The notes beneath the pieces were generated by a model. The model was not told the DNA's origin. It did not search any database and saw nothing but the letters and a program-made list of their open reading frames with translations. From Bacteroides sp. (GTDB lineage: Bacteria > Bacteroidota > Bacteroidia > Bacteroidales > Muribaculaceae), in contig JAAVCC010000014.1 of the NCBI GenBank assembly GCA_014802535.1, positions 18,895-52,397 on the forward strand: 33,503 nucleotides of DNA, in the 5' to 3' direction. Shown one piece after another: positions 14,594-24,002 of this stretch; the first letter of the stretch is position 1; each line of letters starts with the position of its first letter. A program made the position numbers and the translations under genes.

Positions 14594-17500
14594 ATGAAGA
14601 ACATTTGTTTTCAAATGACCAGGAAAGCATGGCTCGCCATTTTTATGGTTCTATGTCTGTCCTTTCCTGCTCTTGCGCAGAAAATCACTGTTACAGGTAC
14701 AGTCTATGACAACCTCGGGGAGCCTTTGATGGGTGCGAGTGTCATTGCCGAAGGTGCAGCCTCGGGCGTTGGTACCGATCTCGATGGTAACTATCGTATT
14801 GAGGTCGAGCCTAATGCAGTCTTGATTGTATCGTATATCGGTTTTGAACCTCAGCGCATCAATGTTGACGGACGTACTCATATCGATGTGACTCTTTCTG
14901 AAAACGCTGTAATGCTTCAGGAGGTTGTTGCTATCGGTTATGGTGTTGTAAAAAAATCAGATGCTACCGGTTCGGTCGCAGTAATCAAGCCTGATGATAT
15001 TGAAGCGGGTCTTGCCACTTCAACTCAAGATCTCCTTGTTGGCGCAAGTCCCGGTGTGGTTGTGACTCCCGACGGTGGTAATCCAACCGGAGGAGCTTCA
15101 ATCAGAATACGTGGCGGATCATCACTTTCTGCATCTAACGACCCTCTGATTGTGATTGACGGTGTTCCCCAAACAAACCAATCAAACGGTGGGGGCATGA
15201 ATGCGTTGACAATGGTCAATCCTGCCAATATTGAATCGATGACAATTCTTAAAGATGCTTCGGCTACTGCCATCTATGGTTCTCGTGCATCAAACGGTGT
15301 CATCATCATAACTACAAAGAAGGGGCAGAGCGGACGTCCTCAAGTGAGCTTCGCAGCCAATTTCTCAGTCAATACAGCCCGTAATACACTCAATCTTATG
15401 AATGGAGAAGAGTTTGCAAGTGCTGTTGAAAAATATCTTGATGATAAAGCTGTTGACCAACTTGGTTATAGAGGCGTGCTTTACAATACCGACTGGCAGA
15501 AGGAGGTACTTCGCACATCATTCTCTCATGATTATTCGCTTTCAGTTGGTGGTACGGTCGGAATTCTTCCCTATCGTGTTAACGTAAGCTATACCAATAA
15601 TCAGGGTATTATGAAAACATCGTCGATGGATCGTACAACAGTCGGCATCAACCTTTCACCCAAATTCTTTAACGGATTGCTTCAGGTTAATGCCAATGTT
15701 CAAGGTACATATGCTACCACAGGCAATGCCGATACAGGTGCTATCGGCGGGGCTACATCTATGGACCCAACCAAGCCTGTCCGCACCAACATACTCATGG
15801 GAGGTAATACCGACTTGATGCTTTACAACGGCTATTACAACTACTCACCTTCGGGAATTTTTGACCGTAATGGTGCGCAAAACCCCGTTCAGCTTCTTGA
15901 AAATGTTGACAGTCACAACAAAACATGGTCATCGTCGGGTAACTTGCAGATTGACTATGCTTTGCATTTCTTGCCTGATCTTCACTTGAATCTCAATCTC
16001 GGATATCAGGTATCGAAAAATGATTGTAATTCAATCACTGCCGCTAACTCGGTTATGGCTTGGACCAATGATGCTCTTGCCGGTTCAGGCGCAGCCGGTG
16101 CTGCTTCACTATACAAATGGCACGAAATTCAACAGAATACACTCCTTGATTTCTATGCCAACTATCGCAAGACCTTTGATGCTATAAAATCAAACCTTGA
16201 CGTGATGGTCGGTTATTCATGGCAGCGCATGAACTATTTCGGACATTCAAACAACTACATTCATTCTTATGGTTTTGTAAACAGTCTTGGAGAAAATGGT
16301 TTTAACTACAATAATAACCGTTATTACATGGATTACAACAGAGTAAACCATATTGGTGAAGTTGTTAATAACGCTCCCGATTCTCGTTGGGGCAATCCCT
16401 TGCAACTCATTTCGTTCTTCGGACGTCTCAACTACTCATTTGACGACACATATTTGTTGACAGTCAATTTGCGAGACGATGCGTCTTCTCGCTTCTCTAA
16501 AAACACCCGTTGGGGTCTCTTCCCCTCAGTAGCTCTTGGTTGGAAACTCATCAACTATGGATTTATGGATGATGCCCGCGGTTGGTTGAACGACTTGAAA
16601 CTTCGTCTCGGTTGGGGGCAGACCGGTCAGCAGGATATCGGTTCATTCTTTCCCTACATGCCTATTTATACTGACTCTTATACCCCGGGATTCCAATATC
16701 CGGGTGTTAATGGCGGGTGGTTGAATCCGCTTTATCCTCAACCATATGACCAGAACATCAAATGGGAAACAACTACAACATGGAACGTTGCTCTTGATTT
16801 CGGATTCCTCAACAACCGAATTACCGGTTCTATAGAGTATTATCTACGTGACACTAAAGATTTGTTGGCTCACACACCGGCTCTCGGAATGAATACGTCC
16901 AACTTCCTAACCACTAACATCGGTTCACTCCGCAACTATGGTCTTGAGTTCAACGTAACCGCTCGTCCGGTAGTCACTCAGGACTTCACTTGGACAACCG
17001 GTCTTAATGTGGCTTGGAACCGCAATAAAATTACCGAACTTACCGGCGATGCGGCTACATCAGAAATTTCAGCACGTGATCTGCCCTCCGGTACAGGTGG
17101 TAAACTCCAGTGGCATCTTGTTGGTCAACCTGCATATACATTCCGCGTTTATCAGCAGGTTTACGACAAAGACGGCAATCCCGTTCCAAACCAATATGTC
17201 GATCAAAATGCCGATGGTGTAATTGATGATAAAGACCTTATCAACTTCCATTCACCCGAGCCTAAGGTTACTTTTGCATGGAACAACACATTCAACTATA
17301 AGAAATGGGATTTTGGTATTGCTCTCCGCGCCAATATCGGAAACTGGGTTTATAACAACCCGCGTTATGAGCGCACCAATCTCGCCCGTGTTGATATGTA
17401 TGGATTGAACAACCTTATGCGTGATGAATTCCTCTTTACCACAAACCCCGAACAGCTCAAATTGAGTGACTATTTTGTTGAGAATGCAGCCTTTATCCGT

Positions 17501-17698
17501 TTTGATAACATCACTGTCGGATATACGTTTGACAAACTCCTTAAAGATAAACTCAACATCCGTGTTTTCGGAGCTCTTCAAAATCCGTTTGTCATCACCA
17601 AGTACAAAGGCCTCGATCCTGAGGTATTTGACGGTATAGACAACAACGTTTATCCGCGTCCTGTTACCTGTACAATCGGACTGGTCGCTACATTCTAA
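14594..17698 (+). CDS. SusC/RagA family TonB-linked outer membrane protein
   Basis: TonB-dependent outer-membrane importer for oligosaccharides, here probably maltodextrins given the GH13 enzyme and SusE/F-like partners. 1034 aa, normal length. Signal peptide to about residue 28 (FPALA|QK); carboxypeptidase-D-like regulatory domain about 32-115 (VTGTVYDNLGEPLMGASV ... DGNYRIEV); plug domain about 118-245 with SIRIRGGSSLSASNDPLIVIDGVP and DASATAIYGSRASNGVIIITTKKG, both SusC signatures; then a 22-strand barrel ending in a terminal Phe (GLVATF). An in-frame Met at codon 8 is an alternative start with a more compact signal peptide. It is the first gene of the operon; susD follows after 33 bases. 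Confidence 0.97.
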   Translation: MKNICFQMTRKAWLAIFMVLCLSFPALAQKITVTGTVYDNLGEPLMGASVIAEGAASGVGTDLDGNYRIEVEPNAVLIVSYIGFEPQRINVDGRTHIDVTLSENAVMLQEVVAIGYGVVKKSDATGSVAVIKPDDIEAGLATSTQDLLVGASPGVVVTPDGGNPTGGASIRIRGGSSLSASNDPLIVIDGVPQTNQSNGGGMNALTMVNPANIESMTILKDASATAIYGSRASNGVIIITTKKGQSGRPQVSFAANFSVNTARNTLNLMNGEEFASAVEKYLDDKAVDQLGYRGVLYNTDWQKEVLRTSFSHDYSLSVGGTVGILPYRVNVSYTNNQGIMKTSSMDRTTVGINLSPKFFNGLLQVNANVQGTYATTGNADTGAIGGATSMDPTKPVRTNILMGGNTDLMLYNGYYNYSPSGIFDRNGAQNPVQLLENVDSHNKTWSSSGNLQIDYALHFLPDLHLNLNLGYQVSKNDCNSITAANSVMAWTNDALAGSGAAGAASLYKWHEIQQNTLLDFYANYRKTFDAIKSNLDVMVGYSWQRMNYFGHSNNYIHSYGFVNSLGENGFNYNNNRYYMDYNRVNHIGEVVNNAPDSRWGNPLQLISFFGRLNYSFDDTYLLTVNLRDDASSRFSKNTRWGLFPSVALGWKLINYGFMDDARGWLNDLKLRLGWGQTGQQDIGSFFPYMPIYTDSYTPGFQYPGVNGGWLNPLYPQPYDQNIKWETTTTWNVALDFGFLNNRITGSIEYYLRDTKDLLAHTPALGMNTSNFLTTNIGSLRNYGLEFNVTARPVVTQDFTWTTGLNVAWNRNKITELTGDAATSEISARDLPSGTGGKLQWHLVGQPAYTFRVYQQVYDKDGNPVPNQYVDQNADGVIDDKDLINFHSPEPKVTFAWNNTFNYKKWDFGIALRANIGNWVYNNPRYERTNLARVDMYGLNNLMRDEFLFTTNPEQLKLSDYFVENAAFIRFDNITVGYTFDKLLKDKLNIRVFGALQNPFVITKYKGLDPEVFDGIDNNVYPRPVTCTIGLVATF

Positions 17699-17731
17699 TA
17701 GAGGTTTAATCAGATAAAAGAAAGTTCAATT

Positions 17732-19453
17732 ATGAAACTCAATAAATATTTCATCTCGGCGAGTATCGCAGTTGCCTCGTTATCGATGGTGTCGTGTGTG
17801 GGTGATCTTGATTTGACTCCGACCGACCCGTCACAAATTACCCAAGGCTCTTTTGTCGACGATCCAAAGGGTTATATGGAGCGAGTGCTTGCCGATGTTT
17901 ATCTTCAGTTTGCCACTTATGGTGCTAACGGTGATGCCTCGGTTCAAGGTTTTGACGGAGGTATGTCAACTTTTCAACGTGCAATTTTCATACTTGAAGA
18001 AGTTCCGACCGATGAGGCATCATGGATTCCAAGTGATGCTGATTATGGTTTGTTCCAATATGGAATCATACCGGCATCAAATACGGTTGTCATGGGCACA
18101 TATTCTCGATTGTTTATCAATATTGCAACATGTAACCAATTTATACAGACTGTAAACAACGGTTCGTTTGCAATCAAAGATCCCGAAGTGAAACTTCTTG
18201 CTGAAGAGTATATACGTCAGGCTCGTATCCTTCGAGCCGGTGCCTATTTCTATGCCATCGACTGCTTTGGTAATGTGCCATACGCCGATGAAAACGTACT
18301 CATGGGAGAAGTCGCTCCACAGCTTTCAACCGACTTTAAAGAAGGTCGTCGATTGGTATATGAAAAGGTCGTTACCGATCTTGAAGATATCGTGGCTTGG
18401 TACAAAGCCAATGACCCGAACAATCGCCCGCCATACGGATATGTCGGACTCGATGTCGCAGAATCGCTTCTTGTTAAATTTTACTTGAATGCCGATGTTT
18501 ATACCGGTAATCCCGGAATGCCTGCCTATGATAAGTGTCTCGAACATGCCGAAGCAATTATTAATCGTCTTAAAGGTTCAGGTTTCAAGGGAAGCGGTTT
18601 GGCAAACGGCTACCACCAGAACTTCGGTTTCAATAACAAAGATTTTGCTATCGGTGGTGAGAATGCTGTTAATGAAATCATCTGGGATATTCCTCAGGAA
18701 CAGACAACCTTGAACTTAGACGGACTCGGTTTGATGTCATATGCCAACGGTACATTCATGTGTAACGCTTGGATTGGCGATGCAACTGAAAATGATGGTT
18801 TTAAAATCGGAATTTCTGAGTATAATTCGGGTAACGGATGGAAATGTATGGTGGCACGACCAGAATTTGTTGAGAATTTTGATTGGGATGCCAATATGGA
18901 ATCATCGGTTGACAAGCGTGTGAAATTCTGGAAAACACGTAAAGATGGCTTTGCTCTTGAAAACATATCGCTTAACCAGGCCGATTGGGGTAGTAACGGT
19001 TATCTTGCAGTGAAATATACCAACTGGTATATTAATAATTATAATGAAATCGAACGAGGTGGTTCGCCCTCTCCAACCGACCAACTCGGTGTTGATTATG
19101 CAATGATCCGTTTGTCAGAGATTTACCTTTCGGCTGCAGAAGCTCTTATAATGAACGGCGGATCACGCAGTGTTGCTACCGGTTATATCAACTATGTGCG
19201 TGAACGTGCGGGACTTCAACCTTTGGCATCTGCCAGCATGGGTGACCTCAGAGCTGAACGTGCCCGAGAGCTTTATACCGAATCGACCCGTCGTACCGAC
19301 CTTATCCGTTACGGACTTTGGTTGAGCGGCTATAACTGGTCATGGAAAAACCAACAGCGCACCGGTGTCGATTATCCTGAAAGATTCCTTGTTTATCCGT
19401 TGCCCAGCACTGTTGTTTCGCGTAACGGATATGTTCAGAACCCCGGCTATTAA
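17732..19453 (+). CDS. SusD/RagB family glycan-binding lipoprotein
   Basis: Surface lipoprotein that forms the lid on the SusC channel and binds the incoming glycan. 573 aa. Lipobox MVSC, Cys22, followed by VGDLDL, an acidic stretch compatible with surface export. The N-terminal TPTDPSQIT segment and alpha-helical TPR-like repeats (EYIRQARILRAGAYFYAIDCFGNVPYAD) are the family's hallmark, and the C-terminal RYAGLQPL-like region (YVRERAGLQPLASASMGDLRAERARELYTES-type helix, about 490-520) and the ending PLPSTVVSRN are typical. It lies 33 bases after susC in the same operon. Confidence 0.96.
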   Translation: MKLNKYFISASIAVASLSMVSCVGDLDLTPTDPSQITQGSFVDDPKGYMERVLADVYLQFATYGANGDASVQGFDGGMSTFQRAIFILEEVPTDEASWIPSDADYGLFQYGIIPASNTVVMGTYSRLFINIATCNQFIQTVNNGSFAIKDPEVKLLAEEYIRQARILRAGAYFYAIDCFGNVPYADENVLMGEVAPQLSTDFKEGRRLVYEKVVTDLEDIVAWYKANDPNNRPPYGYVGLDVAESLLVKFYLNADVYTGNPGMPAYDKCLEHAEAIINRLKGSGFKGSGLANGYHQNFGFNNKDFAIGGENAVNEIIWDIPQEQTTLNLDGLGLMSYANGTFMCNAWIGDATENDGFKIGISEYNSGNGWKCMVARPEFVENFDWDANMESSVDKRVKFWKTRKDGFALENISLNQADWGSNGYLAVKYTNWYINNYNEIERGGSPSPTDQLGVDYAMIRLSEIYLSAAEALIMNGGSRSVATGYINYVRERAGLQPLASASMGDLRAERARELYTESTRRTDLIRYGLWLSGYNWSWKNQQRTGVDYPERFLVYPLPSTVVSRNGYVQNPGY

Positions 19454-19487
19454 TGGCTTTTTATCATTCATTTAAATGAACGCAACA

Positions 19488-20357
19488 ATGAAAAAAATAT
19501 CAATGTTATTGGCTTGTCTGGCGGTAATTTCGTGTCTATGCTCTTGTAGCCAGGACCGTGATCCGGTTCTGCAGACGCCTACAACGTTTGTACTCAATAC
19601 CCCCGTCTTTCAAAATCAATATTATGAGCTTGCCGAGGGTAATACGATAGAGCTCACTTGCTCACAACCCGACTATGGTTATTCGGCAATCGTTCAATAT
19701 TCGGCTGAAGTATCTTTGACTGAAGATTTTTCTGAATATGAAACAATCACATCGCCGTCTCCAACTCAAACAAAAATGATTTATAAAGACGAAGATGTGG
19801 CTATTGCTCTTTGCAAATTGCACGGATTTGATACTCGTGAAAATTACCGGGATTTGCCTGCCGAAAAAGTTTATTTTCGTGCGGTCGCTCAACTTGAAGG
19901 CATCGAAGGAACAACAATTAAGTCAAATTTGGTTGCTTTGAATCAAGTGAAGTTCTATTTTGCTGTTCAGTTGCCGGGATTTATCTACCTTGTCGGTACT
20001 CCGGGCGGATGGATTGAGCCGAGCGAAAATAATGCTGCCCAATATGACGACTGGCGTCTGTTTGAAGATGAAAATGCAATTGGAAGCAAAATTTATACGG
20101 GAATATTTAATATCGCGTCTGACCCGTCGTTCCGATTCTATACCGCGTTGACCGGATGGGATAATGACTCATACGGTTGTCAGGAGGCTGACCAGTCAAT
20201 GGACTTCCAGCTGTCGGGCAACTCCGGTATGGCCACTATGGTTAAAGGAAAAGGTTCATATCATTGGATCAACTGGACTTCAGCCGGACAGATGAAGATT
20301 GTAGTTGATATGAGTATTCCAAATCAGTACACTGTCACCGTTAGCCGCGTTGACTAA
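19488..20357 (+). CDS. SusE-like outer membrane lipoprotein
   Basis: Starch-binding type surface lipoprotein of about 289 aa. I prefer the ATG at 19488 (KKISMLLACLAVISC signal) over the ATG four codons upstream at 19476. Two possible lipobox cysteines are Cys16 (VISC) and Cys20 (LCSC, followed by SQDRD). Residues about 25-160 form an Ig-like SusE N-terminal domain (PTTFVLNTPVFQNQYYEL ... IELTCSQPDYGYSAIVQYSAEVS). The C-terminal half (about 165-289, PGFIYLVGTPGGWIEPSE ... GSKIYTGIF) is a carbohydrate-binding module of the SusE/SusF kind. It is shorter than the classical SusE, with one module rather than two or more. Located 34 bases after susD. Confidence 0.85.
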   Translation: MKKISMLLACLAVISCLCSCSQDRDPVLQTPTTFVLNTPVFQNQYYELAEGNTIELTCSQPDYGYSAIVQYSAEVSLTEDFSEYETITSPSPTQTKMIYKDEDVAIALCKLHGFDTRENYRDLPAEKVYFRAVAQLEGIEGTTIKSNLVALNQVKFYFAVQLPGFIYLVGTPGGWIEPSENNAAQYDDWRLFEDENAIGSKIYTGIFNIASDPSFRFYTALTGWDNDSYGCQEADQSMDFQLSGNSGMATMVKGKGSYHWINWTSAGQMKIVVDMSIPNQYTVTVSRVD

Positions 20358-20392
20358 TAATTAATTTGAAAAAGAGATAAAAATATACTTTT

Positions 20393-21850
20393 ATGAAAAA
20401 AGCAGCATTTCTCTCATTCCTGACTTTATGTCTCGGATTTACTTCTTGTGACAACTACGAGGAGCCAAATCCGCCGGCACAAAGTAATCCACAGGAGACA
20501 ATTTTTGAGGTTGGCGGGTTGTCAGTAGAACCTCGTGTGGGTATTCTTGATCTTGATGCAATCAACATTCAAGGTGTCGATGTGCCTGTGGCTACCGTTA
20601 GCTTGTCTGATTTTCCTGATGGGTATCAGCTTCAACTCGACATGGAGTTGTCGGCTGACGAAACCTTTGAAAAAACAGCGGTGATGTCAACCACTATCAC
20701 TACCGATAGTACTGTAACAGTTACCCCTGACGCTTTGCAGGCGGTTATCAATAACTTGATAACAAGAGATCCCGCTCCGCTCAAGGTGATGGCTCGTTTT
20801 ATGGCATACGCCGTGAATGGTAAAACTAAAGTGCGCCTTGGCGATCCTGATAAATTCTATTGTACTGAGACGCTTAATCTCGTTCCCCTCACTCCGTCGG
20901 TCATTCTTGAAGAAACATACTACTTTGTGTATTCAAAAGATGGAAAAACGTGGGATACTACGCAAGATACAATTAGAATGACTCGTGAAGGCGAAGGTAG
21001 TCTGTATGACAATCCCAAATACACTTTCACTTACGACTTTACAACCGAAATGATTGGTGACGGCCTTTATTGGAAGATTGCTCCGGCTTCGGTTGTATTG
21101 AGAAATGGCTCGCTTTCGGGCGTTGCGTTCGGACCTGCCGATGCTACTGCTCAAAACGGTAAACTAGTTGTGTCAAGCAACGGCGGTGTACTGACAATGG
21201 AAGGTGTTGTTATGATGACTGCCGATATGTATGATCACACTTTTGAGTATATCCAGGCTATTTCAAACTTCTATACTCCCGGCAATGCAAACGGTTGGTC
21301 TTTCCCCTATCCGGTGCTCTTCACTAATGACTATGTTCATTATTCGGGCTTTGTTTTCTTGGAGGGCTCTTTCAAATTTGCTCCGGAACCCAAATGGGGT
21401 CGCGATTTCGGTCAGGTAAATGATACGCCCGACGCAATGGCATTCCGTGAAGAAGGAGGTCAATTTATTGGCGAAGGTTTCGCTAATGGAGGAGACAATA
21501 TCCCCGCCGGTGAGCCTTTAGGTCTCAAATATCTGACACTAAACTACTTGACACGCGCTATGAAGATTGTTGCTATCCAATCGGTTGGTATGATTGGTGG
21601 TTTTAACGATTGGGGCGGTCAGCAGAATATGGAACCCAATGAAGATTTCACTGAATGGACAACTGAAGTAACATTCGATGAGGATACAGAGTGGAAAATA
21701 CGTATGAACGACGATTGGAGTATTAACCTCGGTGGTGATGTTCAAAACTTGACTGAGGGTGGCGATAACATCAAAACTTCTGCCGGAACCTATAATGTCA
21801 AGTTGATTTTGAAAGGTCAGCCCTATGCTGTAGAGGTAACTGCGAAATAA
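20393..21850 (+). CDS. SusF/SusE-like starch-binding lipoprotein
   Basis: 485 aa surface lipoprotein, last gene of the operon. Lipobox FTSC, Cys19, followed by DNYEEP, an acidic stretch. Residues about 30-165 are an Ig-like SusE domain (LSVEPRVGILDLDAINIQ ... VATVSLSDFPDGYQLQLDMELSADETF). Two C-terminal carbohydrate-binding modules follow: about 175-385, with ISNFYTPGNANGWSF, and about 395-485, with VGMIGGFNDWGGQQNMEPN and KIRMNDDWSINLGG, whose aromatic positions resemble the SusE/SusF starch-binding sites. A stable hairpin terminator follows at 21877. Together with the SusE-like gene it extends the glucan-binding surface. Confidence 0.88.
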   Translation: MKKAAFLSFLTLCLGFTSCDNYEEPNPPAQSNPQETIFEVGGLSVEPRVGILDLDAINIQGVDVPVATVSLSDFPDGYQLQLDMELSADETFEKTAVMSTTITTDSTVTVTPDALQAVINNLITRDPAPLKVMARFMAYAVNGKTKVRLGDPDKFYCTETLNLVPLTPSVILEETYYFVYSKDGKTWDTTQDTIRMTREGEGSLYDNPKYTFTYDFTTEMIGDGLYWKIAPASVVLRNGSLSGVAFGPADATAQNGKLVVSSNGGVLTMEGVVMMTADMYDHTFEYIQAISNFYTPGNANGWSFPYPVLFTNDYVHYSGFVFLEGSFKFAPEPKWGRDFGQVNDTPDAMAFREEGGQFIGEGFANGGDNIPAGEPLGLKYLTLNYLTRAMKIVAIQSVGMIGGFNDWGGQQNMEPNEDFTEWTTEVTFDEDTEWKIRMNDDWSINLGGDVQNLTEGGDNIKTSAGTYNVKLILKGQPYAVEVTAK

Positions 21851-21876
21851 ATCGTTTGAACGATAATAAATAAAGT

Positions 21877-21909
21877 AAGGGGGTACACCTGTAGGTGTGC
21901 CTCCTTTCT
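21877..21909 (+). terminator. Terminator of the susCDEF-like operon
   Basis: AAGGGGGTACACCT, GT loop, AGGTGTGCCTCCTTT: a stem of about 13 pairs including a G-T, followed by CTTTG. It begins 26 bases after the susF-like stop. Confidence 0.75.
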
Positions 21910-21912
21910 TTG

Positions 21913-21943
21913 TTGTGTATGTGAAAAAAAAAGTGTACTTTTG
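21913..21943 (+). promoter_or_regulatory. Promoter of the DUF4199-ugd operon
   Basis: TTG (21913-21915), 20-base spacer, TACTTTTG (21936-21943), exact TAnnTTTG. The ATG at 21949 is only 6 bases past the box, so the transcript would be leaderless or nearly so. Confidence 0.65.
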
Positions 21944-21948
21944 CAGAT

Positions 21949-22494
21949 ATGGAAGAAACAGTACGTTCGATATATCGCCGTGGCGCTGACAATGGTCTGC
22001 TTCTCGGGCTATATTTCTGCATTATGTTTGGCTTTAGTGTTGCCGGAGAACGTGTGCAGGCGGTTGGTTTTATATCAACCTTGATGATGTTGGGCGTGCC
22101 GTTTTTGGTGTATCGTTTTCTGAAAAAAACATATGTTGAACATCGTGGTTTAGCTCAGTTCTCGGCTTTATGGACTCAGGGTATCATTGCGTTTGCTGGT
22201 GCCGGGTTGATTTTAGCATTTGTTGTCTTCATCTACATAAGGTTTGTCGATCCTGAAATCATACTTCGACAACTCGACAATCTGATCAGGATATATACCG
22301 AAGTCGATAATCCCCGAGCCGACGATATGATAACCGTGTTGACAAACATGCGCGATATGCATCTATATCCGTCGGCACGTGATATTGTCGTACAGCTTGA
22401 GCTGCTGTCGATTTTTTCAGGTTCGATATTGTCAATGTTGATGTCGCTTCTCGTGCGCATGAAAACTCCGCTAAAGAGTAATAACCAATTGTAA
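21949..22494 (+). CDS. DUF4199 family membrane protein
   Basis: 181 aa inner-membrane protein with four predicted helices: about 15-32 (NGLLLGLYFCIMFGFSVA), 41-58, 76-97 (GIIAFAGAGLILAFVVFIYI) and 149-168. The positively charged loop RFLKKTYVEHRG and a helical extracytoplasmic segment lie between them. DUF4199 proteins in Bacteroidetes commonly precede the same GT2 glycosyltransferase, which is the case here 18 bases downstream, so it may support transfer or flipping of a lipid-linked sugar; no biochemical role is established. The start is fixed by the lack of another Met before the first helix, even though the promoter leaves almost no leader. Confidence 0.8.
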   Translation: MEETVRSIYRRGADNGLLLGLYFCIMFGFSVAGERVQAVGFISTLMMLGVPFLVYRFLKKTYVEHRGLAQFSALWTQGIIAFAGAGLILAFVVFIYIRFVDPEIILRQLDNLIRIYTEVDNPRADDMITVLTNMRDMHLYPSARDIVVQLELLSIFSGSILSMLMSLLVRMKTPLKSNNQL

Positions 22495-22512
22495 AAAGTT
22501 AAAATCAGATAT

Positions 22513-23475
22513 ATGGATATTTCAGTCATAGTTCCTTTGTATAACGAAGAGGAGTCGTTGCCCGAACTCGAACAATGGATTAGACGAGTAATGGATGAAA
22601 ACGGCTTTAGCTATGAAATTATTTTTGTGAACGACGGATCGACTGATGGGTCGTGGGATGTCATCACTCGATTGTCAAAGGAAAATCCGGCGGTCAAAGG
22701 TGTCAGCTTTCGCCGTAACTATGGCAAATCGCCTGCTTTGAATACCGGCTTTCGTCGTGCCAAAGGTGATGTTGTCATCACTATGGATGCTGACCTCCAG
22801 GATAGTCCCGACGAGATTCCCGAACTTTACCGGATGATAAAGGATGAGGGATATGACCTCGTATCGGGATGGAAAAAGAAACGCTATGACCCGCTTTCAA
22901 AAACTATACCTACAAAGCTTTTTAATGCGACTGCAAGAAAGGTGAGCGGCATTAAAAATCTGCACGATTTTAACTGTGGCTTGAAAGCCTATCGTCACAA
23001 AGTGATTGAACGCATCGAGGTTTATGGAGATATGCACCGTTATATTCCGTTCCTTGCCAAGAATGCCGGTTTTACCCGTATCGGCGAGAAGGTTGTTCAG
23101 CATCAGGCACGAAAATATGGCACTACCAAATTTGGACTTGACCGCTTTGTCAATGGGTATCTTGACCTTGCAACTCTATGGTTTACAAACAAGTTTGGCG
23201 TTAAACCGATGCACTTCTTCGGTTTGCTCGGCAGCATTATGTTTTTCCTCGGTTTGCTTGCTGTGATTGGCGTTGGTGCAACCAAGCTTTACAACATGTA
23301 TGCCGGCAACCATTATACTTTGGTAACGTCTTCGCCCTATTTCTATATTGCGCTTACAACAATGATTCTTGGTACTCAGCTTTTCTTGACCGGGTTTATT
23401 GGAGAGCTTGTTGTCAGAAACTCACCGCGACGCAATGAATATGAAATAGAAGAGGAAATTGATTCAAAAGAATGA
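22513..23475 (+). CDS. Glycosyltransferase family 2, polyprenyl-phosphate sugar transferase type
   Basis: Transfers a sugar from a nucleotide donor, probably to undecaprenyl phosphate on the cytoplasmic face (DPM1/GtrB/ArnC-like). 320 aa. GT-A fold motifs: VIVPLYNEEESLPEL (5-19), FVNDGSTDGS (38-47), the DAD metal site at Asp92/Asp94 in TMDADLQDSPDEIP, and HDFNCGLKAY in the acceptor half. Two C-terminal membrane helices (about 232-258 and 270-300) anchor it, as in GtrB. Its ATGA overlap with the next gene shows tight coupling. The presence of ugd in the operon suggests UDP-glucuronate supply, but the actual donor is unknown. Confidence 0.9.
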   Translation: MDISVIVPLYNEEESLPELEQWIRRVMDENGFSYEIIFVNDGSTDGSWDVITRLSKENPAVKGVSFRRNYGKSPALNTGFRRAKGDVVITMDADLQDSPDEIPELYRMIKDEGYDLVSGWKKKRYDPLSKTIPTKLFNATARKVSGIKNLHDFNCGLKAYRHKVIERIEVYGDMHRYIPFLAKNAGFTRIGEKVVQHQARKYGTTKFGLDRFVNGYLDLATLWFTNKFGVKPMHFFGLLGSIMFFLGLLAVIGVGATKLYNMYAGNHYTLVTSSPYFYIALTTMILGTQLFLTGFIGELVVRNSPRRNEYEIEEEIDSKE

Positions 23476-23999
23476 AGCACCTGTTTGAAATAGTGTTGTT
23501 TGTTGTTGTGGCAATGGTTGCTACAATGTCGTCGTGTAATACGGCAGGATGTCTCGATAATCGATCGAGTTTGCCGCTTGCCGATATCTATTCGTCAACT
23601 ACCAACAGACCTATTATGGCAGATTCGATTGAAATAGGCGGAGTCGATGCACCCGGTGATTCAATTCTTGCCAACTACAATGAGCACTTGTCAAAAGTTT
23701 ATTTGCCTCTCCGTTCTGATCGTTCGATGACAGCGTTCTATTTTGAATATAAATGGAAGGGTATGACTCCGGCCGATAACGATACGTTGAAAATCTACTA
23801 TACGTCTTATCCTTATTTCGCTTCAGAAGAGTGTGGTGCGATGTATCGTTATCGTATAACCCGCATTGAACATACTTCGATTGTACTCGATTCGGTTGCC
23901 GTGTTGGATTCACTCGTTACCAATGTCGAACGGTCGATTATGAGACTTTATTTCCCGACAGCCGAAGAGAGCAGGTCACGTGTTTTGCAAATGAGATAG
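23472..23999 (+). CDS. Small lipoprotein, probable DUF6452 family
   Basis: 175 aa. Lipobox MSSC, Cys22, with a further Cys27 in CNTAGCLDNRSSLPLADIY; this Cys-rich start followed by a short Asn-Ser-Leu segment and a beta-rich body resembles the Bacteroidetes family DUF6452. A pair of cysteines could form a disulfide with lipid anchor nearby. It overlaps the GT2 gene by 4 bases (ATGA) and lies 3 bases before the next gene. The DUF6452 and DUF6048 pairing is a common arrangement in Bacteroidales genomes as I recall it. Role unknown, presumably in envelope biogenesis. Confidence 0.65.
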   Translation: MKHLFEIVLFVVVAMVATMSSCNTAGCLDNRSSLPLADIYSSTTNRPIMADSIEIGGVDAPGDSILANYNEHLSKVYLPLRSDRSMTAFYFEYKWKGMTPADNDTLKIYYTSYPYFASEECGAMYRYRITRIEHTSIVLDSVAVLDSLVTNVERSIMRLYFPTAEESRSRVLQMR

Positions 24000-24002
24000 T
24001 CG

